Source of the DNA: Yponomeuta sedellus
Lineage: Eukaryota > Arthropoda > Insecta > Lepidoptera > Yponomeutidae
DNA: 64,000 bases
NCBI GenBank assembly: GCA_934045075.1
Contig: OW203724.1
Coordinates: 3,424,908-3,488,907, forward strand
Direction of reading: 5' to 3'
Under the pieces are notes generated by a model, which made no database searches, was not told the origin of the DNA, and saw nothing but the letters and a program-made list of their open reading frames with translations. The translations under genes and the position numbers were made by a program. Shown one piece after another: positions 51,428 through 63,728 of the stretch (within the stretch, counting starts at the first letter, position 1; each line of letters starts with the position of its first letter).

Positions 51428-51603
51428 TCGTTAAGCCAAGTCAGAGGCCTTAGGGCGGCTTGAAAACTTCTGACAGTAAGACCAGCCTCTAGTCTTGCAA
51501 GCCTCCACCAATCCAGACTTGGCCCCTGTGGTGGAGTGTGGCCTATACCTACCTCAAGGAAGAGACCCTTGCCCCTCGGTGGGGATATAATAGGTTGATG
51601 ATG
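51428..51603 (+). repeat. 5S-SINE tail fragment
   Basis: gttaagccaagtcagaggcc through gtggggatataataggttga. Confidence 0.65.
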
Positions 51604-52375
51604 ATGAAAAAATTCAGACTGAGGTTAATTTTAATGTACCTCGGCCATGGAAATCAGACATGATACCGCTGAACCAACGAGGCAGTCAAAATAATAACCA
51701 CAAATATTTCTCGAACACTTTTATTGGTAACGATAAGTTTGACATTTTGTTATTGAACGAAAAACTGGGGTAAAGTGTAGAGTTGCCTTATCGAGTATTT
51801 TTTGTAACGTTTTTCTCTAAAATGATCTAAGGCTCTTGCTTGAAATGGTAAAATATATTTAGTTTGTAACATTCGTTGAGTCACAGTTTCTACGCTACGA
51901 TGAATAAATGGAAAAAATACACATATCTTGATCTTGTATATTTTCCCTTTTTTACGCCTTATTTTTCTGTGAGTGCCTCAAATACTTCAAACTGTTGCTT
52001 TGTAAAAAAATACAAACTGTTACTTTGTGAGCGAAGACTAAAAGAAACATACGACGTGATACAAAATGCTGCTTTCTAAAGACGCTCTAACTTTAATACA
52101 AGCACTCGCACCAATAAACTCTCTCGATAAGTGCTTGAGATGGAATCTGGTTTAGTCGGCTAGCGACTTGATGTATATTTTCATAATGTAACATTTTTGT
52201 ATCGCTCTACTAAAATGCCATTTTATCCGCTCATATTACATACAGTCAGCACAACAGGTAATGCTATATTATATAAATATGACATTAATTTTGTTTGCAT
52301 ACAACTTGGCTGCTTGTACTTGGCTAGAAGGGAAGACGGCTGTGGTGTGGGCTGATTATAGACATTATAGACTGA
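51604..52375. other. Unassigned
   Basis: No supported gene or repeat. Confidence 0.3.
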
Positions 52376-52378
52376 TTA

Positions 52379-52657
<279 letters not shown>

Positions 52658-53490
52658 GCGCAAGAGGATTTAAAAATCTTTCGTTACGTAGTAGATTACT
52701 CTAACACTATTCAAAATTTCAGAAAGACCCAAATTAAAGACAAACAGTTTGAGAGCATGCTCTGTTGCTCCGTCTGTATTCCGTTAAGATATTTATTCAT
52801 AATCTATTATGTTCTACAAAGCCAACTTGAGTAATACCAAATAGAAGTAAGGTACTCTCAAAAGTACTGTAAGAGAAGCTCTAGACTGATTTAGAGCCAG
52901 GTGACTTGTACAGATACGAGCACTAACATGTTTACACTTCAGTACCTTGTCAAAGTCAAAATAGTCAATTAGAAGAGGTTAATGTGATAAGGTTCTAAGG
53001 TGTTTAAATGTTGTGCACGCGACTGTACACGAAAAGCAAATTCGTAGTAATTGACACAAGTCATGCACGTGACGGCCGCTGACCCGTATCACCTTGATGT
53101 AGGTCGTAATCGACTCATTGACATTGCCTGACTCACTCTATCTCCAACTGTAAATCAATGCTCTTTACTCTTTTCCACTCAGATGATACTCTGGCGGGAT
53201 AATATGAAATGAAATGAAAATGAAAAATGTTTATTGAGCAGAATAAAACATAAAGTAATGTATAAAGTAACTCTGAAGCCCAAACTAAATTAAATTGTAT
53301 CTTGGGGCACAGTTCTCCATTCGGGTTGGACTTAAATGTATCACAGCATAGTAATTGTTCCGTAATAAAATAAAAATTAACGTGCATTTGCTGTATTTAC
53401 GTTAATTTTTATGATAACTATGATAGGACTTACATAGATACGAAACTTCTATAGGTTTTGTATAGAATCAGGCGTTACTTTGCGGAAATC
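52658..53490. other. Unassigned
   Basis: Short tandem aaatg run near 53205. No supported gene. Confidence 0.3.
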
Positions 53491-53495
53491 CATAA

Positions 53496-53762
53496 TAGCA
53501 TTACAAAGTTAAAATTACTTTGCTGAATTCCGCCAAAAATCCCACAAGCACCATGCGGTTAGCTAATGCACCGCCCTCCCTCCCACTTTTTCAAGCAGAA
53601 GCAAGACACGAACACACCACCACCAACACCAATACTTGTGTGAGAAAAAACGCGTTTCGCCTCTAACACGGGGCATCCTCAGGCTCCCAAATGCAAGTTG
53701 ACTTGCATTTGGGAGCTTTTTGACGGAATTCAGCAAAGTAATTTTAACTTTTTAATGCTTCT
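53496..53762. repeat. Foldback element with 45-bp inverted ends
   Basis: Left agcattacaaagttaaaatt...ttccg and right cggaattcagc...aatgct pair with about three mismatches. The interior has the 8808-type repeat and a perfect hairpin ctcccaaatgcaagt/acttgcatttgggag. Outside, cttctataggttt occurs on both flanks (53443 and 53758). Confidence 0.75.
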
Positions 53763-54124
53763 ATAGGTTTTATAGAATAAAATAATAGACTATTACATAA
53801 ACATAGCTGCAAGCTTGTTAGAATTAATATAACCAACATACACCTGTTCTACATAGTGTGAACTACATAGATAGATTCTCCGTTATGAAGTAAACAAAGT
53901 AACTTCCTAGATTTAATATTTTCTACCTAATTTAATTACGATGTAGGGTAGGTTGTGAAAATGATTGGGCTTAGCTACCAACAAGTAGCCAAACTCGTGA
54001 CTAGAGGAGCGTGAGACCCAATTGAATGGCGGGTGAGTGCAGTGAGAGATCTCGGTTGACTGGTTATCAGGAGTCAGAGAATCGCCAACAAAAGAAAAAG
54101 AAATGGAATTGATTATTTAAAATA

Positions 54125-54378
54125 AATATAAATAAATGTAAATATTCATGGACATACATAATACACAGATCTCGTTAGCCCTATACTAAGTACAACTTAA
54201 AGACTTATATTATATGTTCTAACTCGGCGATAAATTTAATACAATAAATACATAGATAACATCCAAGACCCGAGAAAAACTAGAAAAGTTCGTTTCCTAG
54301 TTTGACCTGGCCGGGGATCGAACCCGAGACCTTCGATTTTACATTCAGCGTGCCAAACCGCTGCGCCACAAATAGGTA
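54125..54378 (-). repeat. tRNA-derived SINE type 2
   Basis: The minus strand starts with a tRNA-like head (tggcgcagcggtttgg; B box ggttcgatccc) followed by the body shared with 8942-9115. Confidence 0.72.
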
Positions 54379-54479
54379 GGATATACGTAGGATTGGAAGA
54401 ATTATGCAGACATGTAACACCACTCAGTGCCCGCTTGAGTCTATCATCTATCCTGTCGTCAGGGGGGCGAGTCTTTAAA

Positions 54480-54740
54480 ATGCATAGTTGCTCAATAGAG
54501 TCACATTAGTCCGTTAATGTTCGTTTCATTCACACTATCGGTAGTCTAATCATAAATCGCGTTGCAATGGTATAACCCGTGCTTCTTAACTCGGCGCCTT
54601 GCGAGAATCGATCTTCTTCGTGTACGAATGACATTGTACTGCTATTGCTCTGTAGACTACCAAATTGAGGCAAATAACAACCATTGTCGGGCGTGCTTAT
54701 ATCATTCTATTGAAAAACTATGTAATATTAGACTCTAGGG
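54480..54740 (-). repeat. 270-bp dispersed repeat, copy 2
   Basis: Reverse complement of 50755-51050 with scattered changes. Confidence 0.72.
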
Positions 54741-54915
54741 CTGGACCACATGCCCGTCTCATCTAATAAGCCATCGGTTATTCGACTGGGCTGGGGACTC
54801 TGGACCCTGTAAAGTTAAACATTTTCAACCCACGAAATGTCAAAAATTTAGATTTTCTTGCAGTTTGTAAGCGTAGGATTTTCAAAATGTGCTTAGCAAT
54901 TAAAACGATTATGTC

Positions 54916-55284
54916 GATATCAACCCTTGGTATGTCCCCACAGCTGGAGCACGGGTCTCTTCCTGCATTGCAGGGAGGTGAAGCCATACTCCACCACGAG
55001 GGCCAAGTCCGGCTGGGTGAAGGCTTGTAAAGCAGTGGCGGGCCTTACTGTCAGAAGTTATCAAGCCGCCCATAAGGCCTCTGACATGGCTTAACGACTG
55101 TCATTACATATGAAAGCCGGCATCAACGGCTTAGCGTGCCTTGCGAAGCACGGAAGCGCTCGGAAAAATGCCACTAGCGGTAGTCAGGGGAGGGTCGCCC
55201 ATCCTGCACCTGACCGCGCCTGTTGTTGCTTAACTCAAGTGACTGATTCCAATCACTCGGTTTGACTTGGCCACGAGCGCCCTT
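54916..55284 (-). repeat. 5S-rRNA-derived SINE, near full length
   Basis: Minus copy, co-linear with 10098-10462 over its whole length, including the head (gcccatcctgcacctgaccg, gcgcctgttgttgcttaact). Confidence 0.78.
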
Positions 55285-55485
55285 TGTTTTCTACAGAACA
55301 TATATAAATTCTAAACACTTGACACAACCTAACTATGAGGCCTATCACATTTAACAATAGTGTTCCATGTCCCATAAGATAGAATTGTAGGAAGGTAAGC
55401 TATCTTTTTATAATGACTTATGAAATATACCTTAGACCATTCTGTTTATTTCAATAACTTAGCTTCGCTGTCTATTCCATATCAA

Positions 55486-55556
55486 CCCTTGTATGTCCCC
55501 ACTCCACAGCTGGGGCACGGGTCTCTACCAGCAACGCAGGAAGGTTAGGCCATGTC
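55486..55556 (-). repeat. 5S-SINE tail fragment
   Basis: tatcaacccttgtatgtccc through aacgcaggaaggttaggcca. Confidence 0.65.
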
Positions 55557-55734
55557 TAGTAATATACACTAAACAGTTAATTAATTATATATTACGTGTA
55601 ATGTTTTAGTTTGATAAACACTAATAAAAAAAGAAGATTTTGACACGCCGTGACCTTTATTTTCCTTCTGTTTTTTTATGAGTTTATATTTTTATTTTTG
55701 GGTTTATTTGGTTATTCTTCTTCTTCTTCTTCTT

Positions 55735-55880
55735 CAGGCTATATTATGTAGTCCACTGCTGGACATAGCCCTCCCCTAATGAGCGCCATAGCGCCCTGTC
55801 TTCAGCTTGCCGCATCCAGCATCTGCCGGCAGTTTTTCGCAGATCGTCATCCCACCTGGTCGCAAGGCGTTTTGTTATTA
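55735..55880 (-). pseudogene. RTE-type LINE 3' fragment
   Basis: The plus strand reads ctgctggacatagccctccc, then ccgcatccagcatctgccgg, then gatcgtcatcccacctggtc. This is the reverse of the C-terminal coding end of a common lepidopteran LINE (RW-D-L...AG-W--A). Confidence 0.6.
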
Positions 55881-57277
55881 TGGTGTGTATACTGTTTTTA
55901 TAATAAATGTTTCTTCATTTCTTCTTCTATTAGTTAAAGGTAAGCCCTAGTTTTCTATATCTTGCAGATATCTTCTTAGTTACTATTTCAGGGTTAGGTT
56001 TGTTGCCGGTAAAATATTAAATCAGTTTTTCTAAGGGAATATTATAGTAAACACATGTATTTTACACGAAACAAAATTACCTTTTGTTTTATTTAATTTT
56101 GTTATCTAAATGCTATACACTTAACAATTAACTGAATTTTATTGAAAACCTGTCACGGCTAGAAACTAGTTTAATTTTCATTTTGAATTGGATTCAAATG
56201 CCTTGAAATATTTTTACAAAATGTGTTACAGCCCCGTATTCGTTTGTCATTTTTTTATTCATTATAGCATAGAATATATTCACCACAGAAAACAGTTTAG
56301 CTTACACGATGTTAAAACTGAAAGAGGAGTGCAAAGTGATTGAAAGGGACAATTTAACCTAATGGTCATGAGCTATTAAATGTCTTATTCAGTGACTTAA
56401 AACATTATCAAATTGGTTCCAGCTGATGTAAGACCACTTTTACAATTTTCATGAAGAGTAAGAGTAAACGATTTTATAAAAGATACAGAAGAAGGAGGTG
56501 CAATTGATGTTCAAATTAAGGACAACTCGGAGACAAGAATAAAATAAATTATAAATCTTTTTGTCTTTTAAAATAGGCTTATAAAAGCATCTGACACAAT
56601 AAAAATACAAAAGTATCTTAAATCAGCTGAAACCTAACAAGGCTTTATTACTTCTTTGAAGTCGCTCAGTTTAAACTTTGGTAACAGACTCTTACTTTAT
56701 ACTTAATGAGTAATTGTCCTGGTTTTCGTTTTATTGTATGACCTAATATTGGTCAACAACATAAAATCAGCAAAATTAATATTCACTAAAATATCACAAA
56801 AACTATTATTTGTTTTAAAAACCCATTGAGAGGCTAAAAATTCCACTCATGCCATTTTAATAGGCTTTTAAAATTGTCCTTAGCACGGGTTAGTGCATTA
56901 AAAACAAAAATAGTATAATTATTATTTGTTTAACAATAGGTTGCGCAAAATTTAAAGTTTTGAAGACTCATATTTATTTAAAAACGAAACTTTATTTCTC
57001 TTGTCTTTAAGAATATTGATGATTAGATTTTGTAGTAATTGTTAAGTAGGTATGAATGACAACAACAACTTGGTGACTTTTATGTATAGAATATAAAACA
57101 TATTTTTTACTTAATTCATCCCTATTACATCATAGAGTGAAGAATTATGAACGTATTGCATAACTTACGCAATGCGTTTATAATATACGTCCTTCGGGTT
57201 AAAATAGCGAACATAGTACAGTATTTCGATAAATGAATTTTCCTTATTTTGCGACAAATATTGGTTATTTTTCTACA
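55881..57277. other. Mostly unassigned AT-rich DNA
   Basis: A 313-family remnant lies at 56817-56930. No gene. Confidence 0.35.
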
Positions 57278-57650
57278 TGATTATACTATTTTAATTTTTA
57301 ATGCACTAACCCGTGCTAAGCACAATTTTAAAAACCTATTTAGAGGCTAAAAATTATTTTTTTAAATTGTCCCTAGCACGGGTTAGTGCATTAAAAATAA
57401 AAATAGTATAATCATGTGGGTACAGTGATATTATTCCGATGTAAAAACCTAACTGCAAAGTGGGTAGTCGGGGATGTTTGTCGCTGCCTGTACGTAATAC
57501 AGAGAATAGTGTAGAGGTTCGAAATTTCACCGATGCCGGTGAGTCGCCCATTAGCTCAGTTGGATAGAGCGCTGGCACGGATAGCCAGAGGTCGCGGGTT
57601 CGAATCCCGGCATGGGTGGAATTTTTAGCCTCTAAATAGGTTTTTAATAT
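57278..57650 (+). repeat. 313-family repeat, opposite-orientation ends joined
   Basis: A minus fragment (57283-57355) runs into a plus unit (57360-57650) with A box tagctcagttgg and B box ggttcgaatcc. Confidence 0.8.
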
Positions 57651-57937
57651 TTTTCTACATTCAATATCATCTTCTATTTTTTTGAAATCGTAAGAGGCCA
57701 TGTTTTCGAAGCTCTTTTAGCAATTGTTTTCAAAACATTGAAAGCGTTTCATCTAAAAATGGTCATCACGTGGGTTAATGCACTATATATCGTGTACATA
57801 TTTTTATTTAGTTTTTAATTTGGCTAATAAATAGGTAGGCTGTTTGTTTTTACAAGCAAAGTAATATTTGCGAACCCTGACGGGTAGAGCATGCTTGTAC
57901 CATAATATTAAGTTACCACCTACATGATATGTAATTA

Positions 57938-58056
57938 GATAGAGATAGAAAACACTTTGCTGTAAATAAAAATGGAAACTACACAGATATTTCTTAACCT
58001 TAGAGTACAAACGGCGGCCTTATCACTAAAAGTGATCTCTTCCAGACAACCTTTAA
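57938..58056 (-). repeat. Dispersed repeat 'acggcggccttatcac', copy 2
   Basis: Partner of 13905-14030. Confidence 0.6.
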
Positions 58057-58274
58057 TACTAACCCGTAATTACTATTCTTAATAGCATCACAGAGGGAAA
58101 AAGATAGCATCCAATTATGCGCACCAAATCCTGAACGAATCCAATGGTCTGTCAAATTCCATACTAATTTGATAGTTGGAACGCCTTACGCAATGGACGT
58201 TACCGGCGGGACACGAGGTAGGTAGAATTTATACTATTAACAGACGATCGAGCTTGGTACTGGCCGAGCGGCGG

Positions 58275-58547
58275 GCCCTAGAGTCTAATACTCACATATT
58301 TTTTTCATTAAAATGATTTAAGAACGACAATGGTTGTTATTTGCCTCAATTTGGTAGTCTACAAAGCAATTGCAGTACAATGTCATTCCAGGGGTAGGTA
58401 TAACCTGCGCTATTTAAATAGGCATCTCTCGCGAAGAAGATGGAATCGCGCAAGGCGTCGAGTTAAGTAGCACGGGCTACACCATTGCAATGCGATTAGT
58501 TTCTAGACTACCGATAATGTGGATGAAACAACCATTATCGATTATAC
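58275..58547 (+). repeat. 270-bp dispersed repeat, copy 3, interrupted by a 313-family insertion
   Basis: Continues at 59150 (ccactatcgaactaatgtga) after the inserted 313-family sequence. Confidence 0.78.
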
Positions 58548-59150
58548 TATTTTTATTTTAATGCACTAACCCGTGCTAAGGAACAAATTTAAAAACCTAT
58601 TTAGAGGCTAAAAATTTCACCCATGCCGGGATTCGAACCCGCAACCTCTGGCTATCCGTACCAGCGCTCTACCAATTGAGCCAATGGGCGACTCACGGCA
58701 TCAGTGAAATTTCGAACCTCTTTACAATATTCTCTGTATTACGTACAGGCAGCGACATCTGACTTAAGCAAATTGCATTACTTACAGCCCCGACTACCTA
58801 CTTTGCAGTTAGGTTTAACATCGGAACGATATCACTGTACTCACATGATTACACTATTTTTATTTTTAATGCACTAACCCGTGCTAAGGAACAAATTTAA
58901 AAACCTATTTAGAGGCTAAAAATTTCACCCATGCCAAGTAGGTAGTCGGGGCTGTAAGTAATGCAATTTGCTTAAGTCAGATGTCGCTGCCTGTACGTAA
59001 TACAGAGAATATTGTAAAGAGGTTCGAAATTTCACTGATGCCGTGAGTCGCCCATTGGCTGAATTGGTAGAGCGCTGGTACGGATAGCCAGAGGTTGCGG
59101 GTTCGAATCCCGGCATGGGTGAAATTTTTAGCCTCTAAATAGGTTTTTAA
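58545..59150. repeat. 313-family insertion, minus unit joined to plus unit
   Basis: The minus unit (58545-58850) is followed by a partial one and then, after acccatgcc, a plus unit (58937-59150). It splits the 270-bp repeat with similar bases on each side (accattatcga and accactatcga). Confidence 0.8.
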
Positions 59151-59394
59151 ACCACTATCGAACTAATGTGACTCTAGAGAAAATGCTAGTGAGCAAATAT
59201 TATGTAAAAAAACGCTATGTAAAAATATCTGGTAAAACTATGGTAAACGAGACTGCTCCCACAGTCAAACCAAGTAATTGGTTTTGTGGGGCCTTATTTA
59301 TAACATGTAATGTGTTCTTTTATATTAATAAATACATATTATATACATACATACTGAACAATTATGCATTTTAGAGTTTAGGAGATTTTGAAGT

Positions 59395-59757
59395 TTTTAA
59401 AATTGTCCTTAGCACGGGTTAGTGCATTAAAAATAAAAATAGTATAATCATGTGGGTACAGTGATATTATTCCGATGTAAAAACGTAACTGCAAAGTAGG
59501 TAGTCGGGGCTGTAAGTGATGCAATTTACTTAAGCCAGATGTCGCTGCCTGTACGTAATACAGAGAATAGTGTAAAGAGGTTCGAAATTTCACTGATGCC
59601 GGTGAGTCGCCCATTAGCTCAATTGGAAGAGCGCTGGCACGGATAGCCAGAGGTCGCGGGTTCGAATCCCGGCATGGGTGGAATTTTTAGCCTCTAAATA
59701 GGTTTTTAAAATTGTCCTTAGCACGGGTTAGTGCATTAAAAGTAAAAATAGTATAAT
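59395..59757 (+). repeat. 313-family single unit with direct terminal repeat
   Basis: ttgtccttagcacgggttag...atagtataatc occurs at 59401 and again at 59713, so one 312-bp unit is bounded by about 45-bp direct copies. Confidence 0.85.
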
Positions 59758-59999
59758 CTGTCATATCATTTTTAATATAAGGCAACGGTACCTCCTCATT
59801 CCACCGTATGTGTGACGTCATCACACAATTTTCGGTTTTTATTTGTTTGCTCTAAAATTAAGCAATAATAAAAATTCTAAATATTTTTTCGTTATCAAGT
59901 TAGCAAAATTAAGAAACGGTATTTTTAGTTTTGCGCGTTGTAAAATATGAAATGTTGTCAATTGAAAACCTTCTCCTTCTTATGTAATCTGTAAGCGTC

Positions 60000-60105
60000 C
60001 CACTGCAGAGCACAGGCCTTCTCTCAGAGAGAGAGTATGGGCTTAATTACCAAGCTTAACCTCCGCGGATTATCAATTTCAAGCGCCGAGGTATTTGAGC
60101 ATTAG
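60000..60105 (-). repeat. tRNA-derived SINE body fragment
   Basis: cactgcagagcacaggcctt and agagagagtatgggcttaat. Confidence 0.6.
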
Positions 60106-60165
60106 ATATATATTGAGATACATTTGTGAACAAAAGTTCACGAATGTGTCTATATCTATCTATAA

Positions 60166-60500
60166 TCAGCCCACATCAACCCACTGCTGAGCATAGGCCT
60201 CCTTTTTACTCCGCCATTCCTCACGGTCCTGTGCTAATCTGATCCATTTCTGACCCGCAACCCTCACGATGTCGTCCGACCATCGTGTCGGTGGTCTGCC
60301 TACCAACCTCCTTCCCTCCCTTGGCCACCACTCCGATACTGCCCTGGTCCACTGGCCGTCTTCCCTTCTAGCCAAACTTTGTGATCCGCTTACCAACGTC
60401 TTCGACATAGGTTCTTTGACGAATTTCTAATTTAGGTACGCGGTCCACAAGCGATATGCCCAGCATGGCATGCAACTTTAATTTTGTGCACATTTTGCTT
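60166..60500 (-). pseudogene. RTE-type LINE, ORF2 C-terminus, frameshifted
   Basis: Two minus frames together cover the conserved end: AMLGISLVDRVPKLEIRQRT in one, then REDGQWTRAVSEWWPREGRR, GRPPTRWSDDIVRVAG and LAQDREEWRSKKEAYAQQW in another. The frame changes near 60370-60405. No catalytic RT motifs remain. Confidence 0.8.
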
Positions 60501-60739
60501 AGTGAGCGCCCATGTTTCCGCACAAATATATTATGGCCTATTGCTTGGAAAAGTCCTTGGTAAATGGTAATCGAATCGTAACGGAAATCGAAGTCCCTCG
60601 CTTCCGATTCTATTAACCTACCCACAGGGCTACCGCCACTGTCCTCCTTTTTTCGAAGTCGGTTAAAAAGTAGCAAGTTATTTTTAAAGGCATGTTGGGA
60701 GAGAAGTGGCTCCTCGCGCGACTCTTGGCTTACGAACAA

Positions 60740-61530
60740 GGCCGTGAAGTCGGTAGGTACAAACGATTCAAAGATGTCTCAATTTAAATTTCTCGTCCGC
60801 GGTCCTCCCGCTCTGAGCAGAATTAATTTAAATGAAATCATCACAGTTTATTCTACTGAGATGGCAGGGCGGGCGTTCAACCGACAAGAATGCGCCTCAG
60901 AGCTCATTTACAATTCCAATTAGGAGAATCCTCATTTACTTTTGTACTGCAGTAGAAGTAACAAATCAAACCCTTGGGCTAAGGACCCTTCACCTATTAA
61001 TTAAGATGGGTACGTAAGAAAGGTGAGATTTTTTATGTAGCTTATGAAAGTCCCACTGCAGGGTAGACTTGGGCAAAGTGTGTCCTTAGAGGGAGTTGTT
61101 ATATCTCATATCTTTGCTCACCGAGACACACTATATCTCTATCATATCTTGCTCACCACTTGTGTCCTAGCGCATACGACGTCTAATCAACTAAGTGCGT
61201 GTGAAAACAAGAGACACAAGTGGTGAGTCAGTCTAGTCTACCTATTCCCTACTTTATCCAGATCACACGTTTCTTTTGGTAAACTTTCTCTCATCGCTCG
61301 TTGGTTACGACGAGAAATGCGGCCGAACGTAACCGATGTCAGACGATGTTGATCTCGCTCTCGCGCATTGTGTGTGAGCTGGATAAAGTAGCAGGAGATG
61401 ACTACCGTACTGAGTTGAGAGTATGTGTGAGGGAGCCAGATATAGTTGACATGTCTGGGATATGAATGGGACACACTTGACGGGGAGGAAGTTGTGTGTC
61501 CAATCATATCTGGCTCTTGGGTTACCCAAG
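60740..61530. other. Unassigned
   Basis: Contains inverted pairs such as caccacttgtgtc (61156) and gacacaagtggtg (61211). No gene. Confidence 0.35.
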
Positions 61531-62110
61531 GCTACTGCAGGGCACAGGCCTTCTTTCAGAGGGAGAGTTTGGGCTTCCTTACCACGCTTACCGTCGTAAG
61601 GTTGTCGGGAAGAAATTGCTTTTAGCAATAAGGCCGCCAATTGTACTTTGTATCTTTACATGTTTTATAATAATATGTGCTCTGGTGTACAATAAAGAAT
61701 ATTCTTATCTTATCTTACCATCGCGGATTGGCAATTTCAAGCGCTGAGGTATCTGTACACCTCTGATACTCAGGTTTGGTCACGATGTTGTCCTTCACAG
61801 TCAGCGAGTGTTACTGCTACTATAACTTTACGAATGTAAGTAACTTAGCAGTAACATGGCAGTCGTTAAGTCTTATGGGCGGCTTGATAACTTCTGACAG
61901 TAAGGCCCGCCACTGTCTTACAATCCTCCACCAACCCGGACTTGGCCCCGTGTTGGAGTATGGCCTAACCGTCCTGCGATGCAGGAAGAGACCCGTGCCC
62001 CAGCAGTGGGGACATACAAGGGTTGATAACGATAACGAAGTCACTTAGAAAACAAAGTCACTGGTACATGCCCGCACTGGGAATCGAACCTGGGCCTCCC
62101 GCTTTGTCTT
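61531..62110 (-). repeat. tRNA-derived SINE with two nested insertions
   Basis: The SINE runs 61531-61625, is broken by a LINE 3' end (about 61630-61717), resumes at 61720-61850, is broken by a 5S-SINE tail (61853-62030), and ends with acaaagtcactggtacatgc and the tRNA-like gggaatcgaacctggg. Confidence 0.75.
61853..62030 (+). repeat. 5S-SINE tail, nested
   Basis: Flanked by aagtaactta and aagtcactta, a likely target duplication. Confidence 0.72.
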
Positions 62111-62419
62111 ATAATTACCCATTCAATAAAATTTAATTCATATATTAAAATATCATGAAATTACGCTTGGATAGACTCTGAAGCCTGTGGTAGATAAAAT
62201 CTGTGATACAGGCGTTAGTGCCCTGTTGAAATGTTCACACGACTGATCCATAAATTTATTTAATGAATATAATGAATGATAACAATCACTTATGTCGGTC
62301 CCAAACTAGGGTACCCCGTGCTATGGTAACCAGGCAAGGCATAATTAACGTTAAAATACACCCAGATTGAGGCCATTTTGTACAAATAAACGGCGCAAGC
62401 CCGCTGGGAATCGCATGGC

Positions 62420-62580
62420 GATCAGACGGCTCGATAACTTCTCCCAGTAAGGCCCGCCACTGTCTTACAAACCTCCACCAACCCGGACTTGGCCCCCGTG
62501 GTTGAGTATGGCCTAACCTCCCTGCGATGCACGAAGACACCCGTGACTTAGCAGTGGGGACATACAAGGGTTGATATCGA
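62420..62580 (+). repeat. 5S-SINE tail fragment
   Basis: ggctcgataacttctcccag through gtggggacatacaagggttg. Confidence 0.7.
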
Positions 62581-63728
62581 CAGACCAAACATCTAGACCA
62601 CCGTTCCGGTCAGGAAGTTCATGATAAGAATGAGATATTCGAAATACACTGTGATTTAGCTGCGGCCATGACTGTGAACGCGTAACATTAGAATACGAAG
62701 TGCCTTTACCCTTTGAGCCTGGAATGAAATTCCTCCACCCCTCCAAGTCTTTATCAGCAAGTGTACCTTTAAAATGAAACTTAAAGGTTATTTATGGACT
62801 TCCTAGAAAGCTTAAGCGCCTTAAATAAAACCAATTCCATGATAATGAAATATTTTTTTACGTGTTTTGTATGTAGCCTATAAACGTTGCACAGCACGGT
62901 GCCCTGCCGTGGGACGCCTTCTCTCGGAGAGAGAGAGATAGTGTGCCCACCGCTGATTGGCGTGTTTTATGAGCATCAGGTTCGTACATGATCATCGATG
63001 ATGCATCATTATGCATCGTCAGTCATTGAGACGTAGATAGTTAGTAACTGTCAAAATATTGTCTATTAAAAAGAAAAACTCTTTCTCAACTGTCAAAATA
63101 TTGTCTATTAAAATGAAAAACCAACCATGAAGTTTTTACTAAAAGAAATCATAGAAGTTTTTATAATTCATGCAAATACGTATATTTCTATAAAGAAGCT
63201 ACTAATTTGTTTCAATATCAGATTTAATGATTTGATTGAATGAGTTAGGTTAGGTTTCATTTCATTTCATCTCATTAAATTTTATTTTCATTTCATATCA
63301 AAAAAAAAACCTACTCAAGACTTGGCTGTATGGGCATAGTTCCCTTTGCCTACCAGAATGGGTGAAGAAAAAAAAATCTCTGCTTATATTCTTTTAAGGT
63401 TGGCGCCATTTTCCAATTTTTTTTTTTATTAAATTGCTTAATTTTTTCGCAACTGTATTAAAAATAGTCGTTCAGTGCACGTGCCGAACCGTCATTGCAA
63501 CTTGTTCCGACTGTCAACCCTCGCCTTCGGCTGCGCCTCGGCTCGGGTAGACATTTGTCGGGACTCTTTGCAATGACAGCCTTTCCGCACTTGTAATGAA
63601 ATATACTATATTGTATACAGAGCACATTATATGAAACATGTAAAGTTGCTGGTTGCCGTTCTATCTTTGAAATCTTCGCCGAAAGAAAGCAATTCTATTC
63701 TAATCATAATAAATACAGTCAAAAAAAA
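62581..63728. other. Mostly unassigned, small repeats
   Basis: A SINE-body remnant (62880-62990), a 42-bp tandem duplication (actgtcaaaatattgtctat at 63047 and 63089), and a weak foldback at about 63485-63580 with gtcattgcaa/ttgcaatgac arms. Confidence 0.4.
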
